NCBI GenBank assembly: GCA_948695535.1
Contig: CAPRTS010000004.1
Location: 1 to 64,000, forward strand
Source: an uncultured Eubacteriales bacterium
GTDB lineage: Bacteria > Bacillota > Clostridia > Christensenellales > UBA1242
Reading direction: 5' to 3'
Length of the DNA: 64,000 nt
Numbering within the stretch: the first letter of the stretch is position 1; each line of letters starts with the position of its first letter. The notes below the pieces were generated by a model. That model had not been told where the DNA came from. It made no database searches and saw only the letters and a program-made list of their open reading frames with translations. Shown piece after piece: positions 16,252 through 25,697 of this stretch. The position numbers and the translations under genes are program-made.

Positions 16252-19200
16252 ATGGGGGACACAGAAGCAAAAGTAAGTCGCATACTACGGCTTGCCAGGT
16301 ATATACTGGCCGGCATTGTCCTTTTGTTTACGGTAATTGCCGGCATTCAAGTCATGGTTTTCCCAATGTTGACAATCAAATTTGAAACTGGCTACGGAGC
16401 ACAACAACTGGCAGCAATAAAAGTTAAAAAAGGTAGTAAAGTTGATTTGCCGACTCCGTTGAAGCCGGGTTCATATTTTGTCGGTTGGTCATTAAACAAA
16501 GATAGTGAGACCGTAATTAATGGCTTGGATAACATTAATGATGGAACTACTTTGTATGCCGTTTGGGACGGAGTGGAAAAATATAGCGTATTAATGGTTA
16601 ACGGCGTAGAGTATGACCACATTAATATTTTTGACACCAAAGATACCGGTCTCACTCCTGACCAATTGAATGAACGTTGGCGAGTACCCGATGATTACGA
16701 TCCCAATAATGACCAGTTGACGAACATTAGTAATAAACCCTGTGCGACAACCAATAACTTCCATCGTTTTGCCGGCTGGCGTTACCGTAATGCCGACAAT
16801 ACGGATAACGAATTGTTATATGATAATGGCACTTGGACTTGGGTACAACGTAATGCCGAAGGGGTCGCAACGTCCAGTGTAATTACTGACGAAAACAAAT
16901 TTTACACCCCTAATTACCGGACAACGTTTAATGCCATATTGGCATACCGCCTTATTCGTGTAGCGTATTATTTACCGGGTGACACGGATGTTGCCATCCA
17001 TTCTGATTATTATCAAGTTGGTGATACTATAACTTTACCCAATCCGCAAGATTTGCCGAATAAAAATTATATCAATACTGATCGCGTTGCTTATTGGCAA
17101 ATCGATGCGGGTAAATATTATACGCAAGCTACTACCAGTGAATTGCGGACTTTGCTTGACCGCTTACCGACGGTTTTTGCACCTGGTGAAACTGTAAAGA
17201 TTGACCCCTTGTGGTATTACTTTGGCAATTCGCTTAAACCAAATCCTGCGGGTGAATTTGTTATGGACATCCAAATACGAGCGGTGGACTGTGACCCCGA
17301 TGGTGCGCGTTATACTATGCAGTTAAATACGGGATTGGCCACTTCAAACGACCGCGTGGCTATTGCCTCGGTCGCTGATCAAGATTCTTTAAGTTTAACG
17401 AACCCGATTGTTTATGATGACCGCAACTTTGCGTTTTGGCTGTACAAAAGTCCCGATATCCTTAGTTATTCTTTTTATGACAGTCGCGGCGAATATCACG
17501 AAATTGCCACAACGCACGCTGCTTTTACGAGTAATTTAAAATTATTGGTGGGCATTGAAACTAATGTGGCTGGACAAAAAATTTTCTTGAAAGAGTCACG
17601 TGGTCTAAACTTTAAGGTAAATTACCGTAAAGCTAATCGTGATATTAAATTGGAGTTTGCTTATGGTTCAGGTTTGGCGGTTTTGCCGAATTATAATTTG
17701 CAAACGGGTGACATTACGGTGCCGTATACTGGGCGCATTGGTAACCAGTTTACGCTGGTTAACGCCGAACGTTATTTGAAAAATGATTGGCTGTTTTACG
17801 GTTGGCGTTTGCAAGGAGATCCTGATCCTGACCGTATTTACGCTGCTGGCGAAAGTTTTACTATTCCTTATTTGGACACCGACGTTAATACAACTTTGCA
17901 TTTTGAGGCCGTTTGGCGCCTGTCGCGGTTACTTTACGATTTTGATTTCAACGGTGGCCACTGGGCGGTTGAGCCGGATTTCTCGGCGATGAAAGGTGCA
18001 TATGGTAATACCGTGCAAATCGTTCCTGACGTACCGGTTCGTTTTGGCTACACTTTTGTTGGGTGGCAATTAAATGCTGAAACTACTTTGCGGGAACCGG
18101 GTAGCCCGTTGACCGTGGGAACAGAAATTCAAACCTTGCATGCACAATGGGAAAAGAAAAAAATGAATATTACGTTTTATTCACGGATTGATGCGCAAGG
18201 TCAAATGTATCCTAAGCGGCTTAGTGATGGTATAGAGCATAAAGTTGGTGATACTATCCGTTTAGATTATATGCGCGATAATGCTTATTGGGCCTTCTTG
18301 GGTTGGGAGGTCGGGGATTCTGTCGTGCCAGCTAACACCAATCTGTGTTTTGATACTGATGTCTTAATAGAATTGAACTGTGTCGATAAAGGCGATACGA
18401 TTGAAGTTGCGGTTTATGCTGCCCAAGAAAAAATTACTTTGGGGGTCAGTTATTTTGTGCGTTACCAAAATAGTAACAAGGTGGTTAATGATCCGCTTAC
18501 GCCTAGGACGGATTGGGTTACCGAATTGGTTCCGGGAAATGATAACTATTTTTACCAATATGCACCGTTTAATAAAAACAATACTCGCGAAATGCAAATG
18601 CGGGGTAGTGAGTTTTTGGGGTGGGATTACGAACTGATCAATAATGGTGCGGTGGTGCGTCGTGGTGAAATTACCGAGTTGACGACGGTTCCCGCTGGTT
18701 ATCAACAAGTACGGGTTTATACACGTTTGCAACCGAAAGATTATGTGGTTGAGTATTACAGTTTTGACCAAAAATTGTTGTTAACCGACACTAATAATAA
18801 CAGTACCTACCATTACGAAAATGCGTTTGATTTACCTAAGGCTGATGAAGTTGGAATCCCGTCACTTAATGCTGATTGGGGTACCTTTATCGGTTGGTCT
18901 TACGAACCGGATTACTTATCGGGCAATCCCGAAATAGTTTATAAGGTTTTAGATAATAATCGTCCGCGGTTACAGTTGTTGGCCAGCGATCAGCCTTATT
19001 TAACGGCAGGCGCACTATATTATAGTATCAATTGCGATCAACATGATCAAAAAGTTGGCACTACTGGGAAACGTTACCGCCTATGTTTATACGCAGTTTA
19101 CGCACAAGATTTTGTGACAATGGCGTACGCGGGGTTGACGATGAACGGAAACATGATTTGTCCGGTTTTTAGTGATGGTGACTATACACAAACGGTATTA

Positions 19201-22101
19201 GGTGGAACAACCGTAGCCCCCAACAGTCCTGATTTTGCGGAATACGGTTTAACGGTTCGTGATGACCAATATTTGGCAGCGATAAGCGATCGTAATTTTA
19301 TCGGGTGGCGCATTAGTGTTGATGATGGTGTCAAGCCCAGTATGAAAGAATACTTAGAAAATAAATTATGGTTCCCTGGTGAGGCTTTACCCGCCGTTGA
19401 CTTTGGTTTAACCTTCAAAGCGGAATACATAAATTATGGCACCGAGAAAATTATGGTCGGTAAGACTGTTTACCGAGTACGTTCTTTATCGCCGACTGCC
19501 TTAAAAACGCCCCAAGTGATTAACGACGTTGATATTGTAGCTTTCCCCGATGGTAATTACGTGGTTCCCAGTGGTACCATCACAATTAACAGTAATCAAA
19601 CTGTTCATCTCGTGGTACCAGCCAAAGGTAATATTGTCTTAGAGCCCATGGCGATTAAGTGTGATCAGGTACTTGAATTTTATGTGGGTGATAATTTAAC
19701 GATCACTGGCAGTCCCGTTTATGGTGCAAATTTTCAACGTTATTTAGTAAAAAAAGGTTATCGTTTATTGACGACAAATACCCAAACCGGGAAGCAAGAA
19801 ATTACGGCTGAATTATTGAACCATACCGCTAAGTATAATTATTTGGCAACAAACCAAGGGCTTTTAATTGACAACGATGGCACATTATTAGGTGTCCCCA
19901 GTCATACGGCGTTAACTACCGCCGAATTGCGGGCAACGTTAACTGATGAAACTTATGGTATCACGCGAGTAGCTAATTACGCATTAACGGAAATTAACAG
20001 TTTAACGACGATTGATTTAGCCAAAAACGATTTACGCATTGATGATAATGCTTTATTCAGCACTTACGCCCAAACGATTATTTTACCCAAGAAAAGTGCA
20101 GACGTAGCCAGCAAATGTATTGCGGGTTGGCAATATCGTTTAGCACGTGTGCGTTTTGGTGATGCTGACACCACGGCGGGCAGTTACGCCTTTGTGGATA
20201 ATGGTATCTTGTATTATGGTACGACTAAGACGCACGTGATGTACGTTTTGCCGGAGGCCAGTACCAGCAATTTACAATATTCGGCTAGGGATCTACGCTT
20301 TGCTGATACGGTAACAATTATTAACCCGTATGCTTTGGCGGCACGTTTCTTGGAAAATACAACCTGGGGACGTATTAACAGTATTACAGCAGAAAACATT
20401 AACGTAGATTTGACGCATTTGATTGGTTTACCGGCCAATCTACCACGTTTTGTGCACCGTGATAATCCATACCGTGGTCCGATGATTCAACCATATCTTA
20501 AAGATTTACAGTTTACGTGTGATGGTTATAACCCGGTAACTTTGTCTCTCGCTTATGGAGAACTGTTTACAATTTTTAATCCTAAACGTAATAATCCGTA
20601 TAATTTTATTTTTGATCGTCCGTGGCATAATTTTGTCGCTTGGATCAATGAAAATAATACTTATAACGTTGGGGAGGTTTATCGCGTAGGTGTGGACGCC
20701 AAAATGGCGGGCGATGGGTATACAATTATACTTGATGCCAGTCGTGACGCTTCCTGGCAATCTTACCCTGTACGTTTCCATTATTTTGATGGTGTTAATG
20801 ATTTGGAGTACAATCCCGGTAGTTTGCTGGATACCCGAGGCGTTGTTCACAATATGGAAGAAATTTACAGTGATCCTGATTTTGATTTAAGCAGTTTATA
20901 TTTACCCGGCGTTGATGATAGTTTTACACGTGATGGCATCACTTACCAATTTATTGGTTGGGGTATTAAAGCAGCGGGCAGTGAATTGTCAACTCGCCTG
21001 TGGTCAAATGTCGCTCCGGAAGCACGTTTGTTACCGGACAAAACACGTGCGTCTAATGTAACGCAAGGTATAAAAGTTGCCGGCGCGTATAGTTATTATG
21101 CGCTTTACGATAAGGTTTCCAGTAACCTGGCGTACAATTGGGAAAACGGCAGTTATACGGTCAAACAGGGTACCAATGCCAAGGCTAACAAAATTTATAT
21201 TCCGTATGCTAAATACCATGACGGTTATATGGTACCCATAACGAAAGTTGAAAAGTTTAATTCGCTATCGACCGAAATCGATGAAATTATCATTGGCGGA
21301 GCCATCAGTCAAATTGCGGATTCGGCATTTGAAGGTTTGAACGCAACGGTAACTTTCCAACACCAAGGCCAATATATCCAATACAATAACTCGTCCAGTT
21401 TACAACAATTAACTATTGGTAAACGCGCGTTTTACGGAAACAATAAAATGACTATTGTTTATTTACCGAACGCTACGGTAAGCATTGAAGATTCGGCTTT
21501 TGAACAATGTTCAGCTTTGACGACCGTGTTATTTGCTGATGAACCTGGTGTTACTCCCAGTTTGAACCGTTTGGGTAACGCTGTTTTCCGTGACGATGGT
21601 GCTTTATGGAATTTGGAATTAGTTAATTTGATTATGAATGACCGCGCCGAAGAACAACGTTTCTACGCTGTGGGTGACGGTATTTTCACCAATACTGCCG
21701 TACGTCCGGTCGTCACAGACGAAAGTAAACGTGGCAAAATAGTTTGGCTTGACACCTTATTACACGTATATCAAGGTACAGGCAGTGCAACTTTGACCGT
21801 TACGGAAAGCAAAATCGCCGGTTATGCATTTGCTAATTTGAATGGGGTTGGTACTATTACACCTATTGAACGGATTGAGGTTAGTAATCCACAAGTTATT
21901 ATTGCCAGTAACGCTTTTGCTAACTTGCCTACTGACGTTACCGAAATTAACCTAACCAAGGTTAATCCGAACCGTGTCTTTGATGATGCGTTTGCACACT
22001 TGACACACCCAAATTTGACAGTACGGGTTGGTAATTTAGCAGCGTGGGCAAAAATAATTACTATTACTTATGCACAAAACAAAAATATTAAGTTTGTTTA
22101 A
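16252..22101 (+). CDS. giant surface protein with InlB-type repeats and LRR_5 (BspA-like) repeats
   Basis: About 1,949 residues. A short basic N-terminus precedes one hydrophobic helix (about residues 20-45), which looks like a signal anchor. The ectodomain starts with Listeria-Bacteroides (InlB B) repeats, recognisable by GSKVDLPTPLKPGSYFVGWS followed by TTLYAVW; further FxGW...AxW modules are scattered to about residue 1,100. After a low-similarity middle, the last ~450 residues contain BspA-type leucine-rich repeats (ISQIADSAFEGL, IEDSAFEQCSALTTV). No sorting signal or C-terminal helix is seen, so the N-terminal helix would hold it. Such proteins usually mediate adhesion. ATG 16252 is chosen because the promoter lies inside a longer GTG-initiated version at 16228. 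Confidence 0.8.
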   Translation: MGDTEAKVSRILRLARYILAGIVLLFTVIAGIQVMVFPMLTIKFETGYGAQQLAAIKVKKGSKVDLPTPLKPGSYFVGWSLNKDSETVINGLDNINDGTTLYAVWDGVEKYSVLMVNGVEYDHINIFDTKDTGLTPDQLNERWRVPDDYDPNNDQLTNISNKPCATTNNFHRFAGWRYRNADNTDNELLYDNGTWTWVQRNAEGVATSSVITDENKFYTPNYRTTFNAILAYRLIRVAYYLPGDTDVAIHSDYYQVGDTITLPNPQDLPNKNYINTDRVAYWQIDAGKYYTQATTSELRTLLDRLPTVFAPGETVKIDPLWYYFGNSLKPNPAGEFVMDIQIRAVDCDPDGARYTMQLNTGLATSNDRVAIASVADQDSLSLTNPIVYDDRNFAFWLYKSPDILSYSFYDSRGEYHEIATTHAAFTSNLKLLVGIETNVAGQKIFLKESRGLNFKVNYRKANRDIKLEFAYGSGLAVLPNYNLQTGDITVPYTGRIGNQFTLVNAERYLKNDWLFYGWRLQGDPDPDRIYAAGESFTIPYLDTDVNTTLHFEAVWRLSRLLYDFDFNGGHWAVEPDFSAMKGAYGNTVQIVPDVPVRFGYTFVGWQLNAETTLREPGSPLTVGTEIQTLHAQWEKKKMNITFYSRIDAQGQMYPKRLSDGIEHKVGDTIRLDYMRDNAYWAFLGWEVGDSVVPANTNLCFDTDVLIELNCVDKGDTIEVAVYAAQEKITLGVSYFVRYQNSNKVVNDPLTPRTDWVTELVPGNDNYFYQYAPFNKNNTREMQMRGSEFLGWDYELINNGAVVRRGEITELTTVPAGYQQVRVYTRLQPKDYVVEYYSFDQKLLLTDTNNNSTYHYENAFDLPKADEVGIPSLNADWGTFIGWSYEPDYLSGNPEIVYKVLDNNRPRLQLLASDQPYLTAGALYYSINCDQHDQKVGTTGKRYRLCLYAVYAQDFVTMAYAGLTMNGNMICPVFSDGDYTQTVLGGTTVAPNSPDFAEYGLTVRDDQYLAAISDRNFIGWRISVDDGVKPSMKEYLENKLWFPGEALPAVDFGLTFKAEYINYGTEKIMVGKTVYRVRSLSPTALKTPQVINDVDIVAFPDGNYVVPSGTITINSNQTVHLVVPAKGNIVLEPMAIKCDQVLEFYVGDNLTITGSPVYGANFQRYLVKKGYRLLTTNTQTGKQEITAELLNHTAKYNYLATNQGLLIDNDGTLLGVPSHTALTTAELRATLTDETYGITRVANYALTEINSLTTIDLAKNDLRIDDNALFSTYAQTIILPKKSADVASKCIAGWQYRLARVRFGDADTTAGSYAFVDNGILYYGTTKTHVMYVLPEASTSNLQYSARDLRFADTVTIINPYALAARFLENTTWGRINSITAENINVDLTHLIGLPANLPRFVHRDNPYRGPMIQPYLKDLQFTCDGYNPVTLSLAYGELFTIFNPKRNNPYNFIFDRPWHNFVAWINENNTYNVGEVYRVGVDAKMAGDGYTIILDASRDASWQSYPVRFHYFDGVNDLEYNPGSLLDTRGVVHNMEEIYSDPDFDLSSLYLPGVDDSFTRDGITYQFIGWGIKAAGSELSTRLWSNVAPEARLLPDKTRASNVTQGIKVAGAYSYYALYDKVSSNLAYNWENGSYTVKQGTNAKANKIYIPYAKYHDGYMVPITKVEKFNSLSTEIDEIIIGGAISQIADSAFEGLNATVTFQHQGQYIQYNNSSSLQQLTIGKRAFYGNNKMTIVYLPNATVSIEDSAFEQCSALTTVLFADEPGVTPSLNRLGNAVFRDDGALWNLELVNLIMNDRAEEQRFYAVGDGIFTNTAVRPVVTDESKRGKIVWLDTLLHVYQGTGSATLTVTESKIAGYAFANLNGVGTITPIERIEVSNPQVIIASNAFANLPTDVTEINLTKVNPNRVFDDAFAHLTHPNLTVRVGNLAAWAKIITITYAQNKNIKFV

Positions 22102-23111
22102 TTACGAAAACCTTGTAGTAAATAACAAGGAATGGTTTGCGTAGCGTGGGCTAAGTCGATTAACGATTGTCCGTGATGGTTAGCCAAAATGGTAACCGTT
22201 TTTCCTAGCGGTTTGTTGACCTTGCTAACGTCAATAAAGAAACAATCCATACACACGCGACCGATAATGGGACAAGGTTGCTTGTCAACCAGAACGCTGG
22301 CTTGGCCACTAAATTGTCGTTGTATACCATGGGCATAACCACCTTGCACGATGCCAATGACCATGTTTTGGGAGGCAATAAACTCACCATTATAGCCGAC
22401 CGTGGTGCCAGCTTTAATTCTTTTGACAGCGACAATCTTTGACTTAATAGTTAGGGCTGTTTGGGTATCTCTTGTGCCACCATAAAGGGCTTTGCCAATG
22501 CGCATCATATCTAAGTGAGCGGCCGGGTAATTGATAACACCACTGCAACCCGCGTGTAAGAGAACGTGTGGATAGTATTGCTTGACAATACGAGTAAATT
22601 TTTGAAAATTTTTTAACGCTTGGGCTACTTGGTCGGGGTGGTCGGCTTCGTACGCCAAGTGTGTATAACAGCCTTCCCAATAAGCATCAGGTAAAAGTTG
22701 TAAAACGGCACGCAATTCGTGAACCGAATTAAGCCCAAAACGGTTCATGCCGGTATTGACGGCAATATGTAGTCGTGGCCGTAAATGGTTTTGGCTGAGA
22801 TATTTGGCCTCCGCAACGGTATTCAAGGTAATAATTAAGTTGTATTTAATGGCAGTAGCAAAATCACTGGTAACGCCTAGGATCAAAATGTCGTGGGTGA
22901 TGCCGTAATTGCGTAAGGCAATGCCTTCGGCCAAGGTCATTACTGCGAAACAATCAACCAGTGGTGCGATTAGGCGACTAATCCGTTCTAACCCGAAACC
23001 GTAAGCATTACTTTTAACGACAGCACAAAATTTAGTGTTTGGTTGTAAGCGTTTTTTTATGGCGACAATATTTTTAGTAATGGCTCGTAAATTAACTTGG
23101 ACGGATAACAT
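22098..23111 (-). CDS. alr: alanine racemase
   Basis: A PLP-dependent fold-type III racemase of 337 residues making D-alanine for peptidoglycan. The N-terminal barrel carries AVVKSNAYGFG, whose Lys forms the Schiff base. The C-terminal domain has TVGYNGEF, whose Tyr matches the second catalytic base, then GGYAHG and IGRVCMDCFFIDV. It is 20-40 residues shorter than typical Alr but all motifs are present. The gene diverges from rsmD across 20 bp of AT-rich DNA and has no SD. Its stop shares TTAA with the stop of the convergent giant surface gene. Confidence 0.93.
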   Translation of the reverse strand: MLSVQVNLRAITKNIVAIKKRLQPNTKFCAVVKSNAYGFGLERISRLIAPLVDCFAVMTLAEGIALRNYGITHDILILGVTSDFATAIKYNLIITLNTVAEAKYLSQNHLRPRLHIAVNTGMNRFGLNSVHELRAVLQLLPDAYWEGCYTHLAYEADHPDQVAQALKNFQKFTRIVKQYYPHVLLHAGCSGVINYPAAHLDMMRIGKALYGGTRDTQTALTIKSKIVAVKRIKAGTTVGYNGEFIASQNMVIGIVQGGYAHGIQRQFSGQASVLVDKQPCPIIGRVCMDCFFIDVSKVNKPLGKTVTILANHHGQSLIDLAHATQTIPCYLLQGFRN

Positions 23112-23124
23112 AATTTGATATATG
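23097..23124 (+). promoter_or_regulatory. rsmD promoter within the alr/rsmD divergent spacer, predicted leaderless
   Basis: TTGGAC at 23097-23102, 16 bp, TATATG at 23119-23124, then 7 nt to the ATG at 23132. The -35 lies inside alr. The near-palindrome GATATATGC also reads as a -10-like TATATC 5 nt before the alr ATG on the other strand. Confidence 0.5.
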
Positions 23125-23131
23125 CTTAACT

Positions 23132-23626
23132 ATGCGAATAATTGCGGGTAGTCACCGTGGTAAAAAATTATACGAATACCACACACCGCAAACTCGGCCA
23201 ACAACTGACCGGGTTAAAGAAAATGTGTTTAACGTTTTGGTTAATTATCTTGATTTAACCCAAGTTAAAGTTTTAGATTTATTTGCGGGTACGGGGGCGT
23301 ACGGTATCGAGTGCCTGTCACGCGGTGCTTTATTTGTGCATTTTAACGACCATGATGCTGCCGCCGTGCAAGTAATTAAACGCAATCTTGGTACGACTTG
23401 GCACAACTGCCGTGTAACGTTAGGCGATTGGACAACGGCGATTAAAGGTGATTACGACTTGATTTTTATCGATCCACCTTACGCCAGTGACTTAGGCACC
23501 CAAGCAATTAACGCCTTGCCACGCGGCTTAATTGTTTTCGAAACTGATCGCGAGTTTAAGCACCCAGCAATATTTTTAACCAAACACTACGGGCGGGCGT
23601 GGGTTTATTTCTTAAAAAAAGAATAA
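23132..23626 (+). CDS. rsmD: 16S rRNA (guanine966-N2)-methyltransferase
   Basis: A 164-residue SAM-dependent Rossmann methyltransferase. It has the RsmD opening MRIIAGSHRGKKL, the RPTTDRVKENVFN motif, the SAM site DLFAGTGAYGIECLSRGA and the catalytic IDPPY. It methylates G966 in the 30S head. It is slightly shorter than usual (about 180-190). In Bacillus the equivalent ylbH is near ylbJ; here a ylbJ-like gene is convergent and overlaps its 3' end by 15 bp. Confidence 0.93.
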   Translation: MRIIAGSHRGKKLYEYHTPQTRPTTDRVKENVFNVLVNYLDLTQVKVLDLFAGTGAYGIECLSRGALFVHFNDHDAAAVQVIKRNLGTTWHNCRVTLGDWTTAIKGDYDLIFIDPPYASDLGTQAINALPRGLIVFETDREFKHPAIFLTKHYGRAWVYFLKKE

Positions 23627-24391
23627 ACAAATGGCCAATAAGCCGCAAGCAATGACAGCGTGGGTCAATTTGTAACCGAGATAGTAGCCGAACTTGATTT
23701 GCAATTTGTCGGTAAATAAAAAATTTTGTAACGCTACCGATAAACCACCTAAACAAACTAAAAACTCAATCAGCAACAAATTAGTTGTCCCCGCAACACC
23801 GGTAGTCATTTCTAAAATGCCCGCCAGCCACGCGGGTAGGTGTAGCATTTGGGCTAGGATATAAAAAAACAATACTACGCCGCAAACATTAAGGATAGCG
23901 CTGGTGGCACTGGTCAAAGCTTGGCTGAACGCAGTAAAAAACGACATTCGTGGAGAAAGTGGGGTAGTAGGTGAAACTGCTTGCTCGTGGTGGGGAGCCG
24001 GACGCCAAAGCCAAGCGTTGATAATGGCGGCAATTACGGCACAAATAAAAATCAAAAAACCGTAGCCAGTGTTCTGTAAAAACAAAGTGCCGACCGTGGC
24101 GATTAAAAAGAAGGGACTGGGTGTTGAGGTTAGTACACATAAGTGGTGGGCTTCGCGAACGGAAAGCAAACCTTGATCGTAAAGATTCTTGGTTAAACGG
24201 GTGCCATTAGGATAGCCGGAAAAATACGCTAAGCCAGCAATTAGCCACCGGTTGCGGGTGGGGGTTAAGTTCAAAATCAAGGAAGTAAGTACAAAAAATG
24301 GGAACAGTACGGGTAAGACTGCGCGCCCAATTAAGGCTAAGCCGGCTTGACCGGCTGCCAAAAAAGTTGGCAAAATGGTCGCCATAGCCAT
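23612..24391 (-). CDS. ylbJ: YlbJ-like (SpoVV-type) integral membrane protein
   Basis: A 259-residue protein that is nearly all hydrophobic, with about 7-8 helices. It matches the nucleoside-recognition/YlbJ family through FSGYPNGTRLTKNLYDQG, then the STPSPFFLIATVGT gate-like segment and a second-half ALTSATSAILNVCGVVLFF. YlbJ/SpoVV helps move dipicolinic acid into the forespore. Assignment rests on these motifs and on the rsmD neighbour. It is shorter than Bacillus YlbJ (about 400). The start is ATG at 24391 or 24385; neither has a clear SD. The window's spoIIA operon supports a sporulation role. Confidence 0.7.
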   Translation of the reverse strand: MAMATILPTFLAAGQAGLALIGRAVLPVLFPFFVLTSLILNLTPTRNRWLIAGLAYFSGYPNGTRLTKNLYDQGLLSVREAHHLCVLTSTPSPFFLIATVGTLFLQNTGYGFLIFICAVIAAIINAWLWRPAPHHEQAVSPTTPLSPRMSFFTAFSQALTSATSAILNVCGVVLFFYILAQMLHLPAWLAGILEMTTGVAGTTNLLLIEFLVCLGGLSVALQNFLFTDKLQIKFGYYLGYKLTHAVIACGLLAICLFFF

Positions 24392-24404
24392 AAATATGCT
24401 TGCC

Positions 24405-24431
24405 TTGCTCGTGATAATAAGAGTATATAAT
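24405..24431 (+). promoter_or_regulatory. promoter of the nucleoside phosphorylase gene, predicted leaderless
   Basis: A consensus TATAAT at 24426-24431 lies exactly 6 nt before the ATG at 24438, placing +1 on the start codon. The best -35 is TTGCTC at 24405-24410 with a short 15-bp spacer. No Shine-Dalgarno. Confidence 0.6.
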
Positions 24432-24437
24432 ATTACG

Positions 24438-25286
24438 ATGAAAGAACAATATACACGTCATATTGCGGAAGAAAACGGGGAAATGCGGGTGGCTGTCAAA
24501 TCACCAAAATCCACAATCGTGCAACAACTATACCCAATTTTGGAATACGATCCCAATTGCGAATCAATAACCCAAGTTAAAAAAGACATTTATCCGCAAA
24601 AGCAAAAAATTAAACGATGCGTTATTACCTATTTCCAAGACGTAATCGTAAAATTGGAAACCAGTTACAAAATTTTTCAGGCGTTCAAATTGCGTATCGA
24701 AGGCAAGCGTCCCGAAGTTTACCAACTAAACGTGGGTAACGAAAGTATTTACGTTTTGCTATGTCCGTTAGGTGCTCCGCAAGCCGCACGCATGTTGGAA
24801 ATCTTGGCCGCCTTGGGGGTGGAAAAGTTTATGGTCTGCGGTGGCGCCGGTACCTTGGCTAACGAAATTACCGGTGAAAAAATTTTATTAGCTACCGCGG
24901 CAGTGCGGGACGAAGGTACCAGTTATCATTATTTACCACCCGCGCGGGAAGTTAAAATTCAAGAGTCGGTACGCCAAAAAATTATTGATTGTTTACGGGC
25001 AGAAAAAGAAAATTTTTTAGAAATTAAAACGTGGACGACTGATGCCTCGTTTCGTGAAACTCCGGACAAGGTCGAATTGCGCAAAAGCGAAGGTTGTGCA
25101 ACGGTAGAAATGGAGTGTGCAGCCTATTATGCGGTAGCCGAATTTAAGGGTTTGGCGTGCGGACAGTTGTTATATGCGGGGGACGTCGTGCATCGGCAAG
25201 GTTGGGAATACCGTGATTGGCACGCTCGCAACGATGTGCGGGAACACTTGTTTGACTTAGCAGTAAAATGTGTTTTGAAATTGTAA
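24438..25286 (+). CDS. nucleoside phosphorylase (uridine-phosphorylase-like)
   Basis: A 282-residue member of the NP-1 phosphorylase superfamily, which splits nucleosides with phosphate to base and ribose-1-phosphate. Family marks are CPLGAPQAARMLE, GGAGTL, RDEGTSYHYLPPA, TTDASFRETPDK and the signature VEMECAAYYAVAEF, whose Met-Glu contacts ribose. The Arg/Gln-type pocket is not clear enough to separate uridine from purine substrates; the overall pattern favours uridine phosphorylase-like proteins. An N-terminal extension of about 60 residues is less typical. The start is fixed by the overlapping leaderless-type promoter. Confidence 0.8.
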   Translation: MKEQYTRHIAEENGEMRVAVKSPKSTIVQQLYPILEYDPNCESITQVKKDIYPQKQKIKRCVITYFQDVIVKLETSYKIFQAFKLRIEGKRPEVYQLNVGNESIYVLLCPLGAPQAARMLEILAALGVEKFMVCGGAGTLANEITGEKILLATAAVRDEGTSYHYLPPAREVKIQESVRQKIIDCLRAEKENFLEIKTWTTDASFRETPDKVELRKSEGCATVEMECAAYYAVAEFKGLACGQLLYAGDVVHRQGWEYRDWHARNDVREHLFDLAVKCVLKL

Positions 25287-25301
25287 AAAATTTGGTATAC
25301 T
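25275..25301 (+). promoter_or_regulatory. promoter of the DUF1828-like gene, predicted leaderless
   Basis: TATACT at 25296-25301 is 6 nt before the ATG at 25308. TTGAAA at 25275-25280 is a candidate -35 with a 15-bp spacer. No Shine-Dalgarno precedes the ATG. Confidence 0.55.
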
Positions 25302-25307
25302 ACTTAC

Positions 25308-25685
25308 ATGGGATTGGAAGAACAATTAGAAGGCTTTTTGCGCGACAAAATAAAAGTGGGTAAAATTACGCCACAAAAATACCCGATTGCGGTACCGATG
25401 TATAAAACCGGTGGTGGTCTTTACGAAATTTATTTGATTATGAGTGATGATGGCCATTTTTATTTAAGTGACGAAGGCGCTACCTTAGAAGAACTGGATC
25501 AAATCTTTGAGTTGAGTGAACAAGACGTTATTAAGAATTTGGTGGCAATTTTGAAACAATACGGTTGCCGTAAAGACGGTAAGAACATTGTGGTTGAATG
25601 TACGCCAAAAAATGTACACGTCAAATTGTCTTACTTAATCCAAGCGATTTCGTTTATGTTGAACATGAAAATCTTCTACGTGTAA
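25308..25685 (+). CDS. DUF1828-like small protein
   Basis: A 125-residue soluble protein. The stretch YEIYLIMSDDGHFYLSDEGATLEELDQ resembles the DUF1828 core (a beta-hairpin with [L/T]SD[D/E]G followed by a helix). That family is found in phage-like and stand-alone proteins of unknown function. The C-terminal half is helical with a hydrophobic end. It has its own promoter and is followed 12 bp later by the LRR surface-protein gene, whose SD it precedes. No function is proposed. Confidence 0.5.
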   Translation: MGLEEQLEGFLRDKIKVGKITPQKYPIAVPMYKTGGGLYEIYLIMSDDGHFYLSDEGATLEELDQIFELSEQDVIKNLVAILKQYGCRKDGKNIVVECTPKNVHVKLSYLIQAISFMLNMKIFYV

Positions 25686-25697
25686 AGGGGCGTGCCA

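Noticed and set aside
22111..22130. Terminator hairpin at the end of alr (CCTTGT/ACAAGG)
   Set aside because: It lies inside the alr coding region with only four T after it on the minus strand. Too weak to call.
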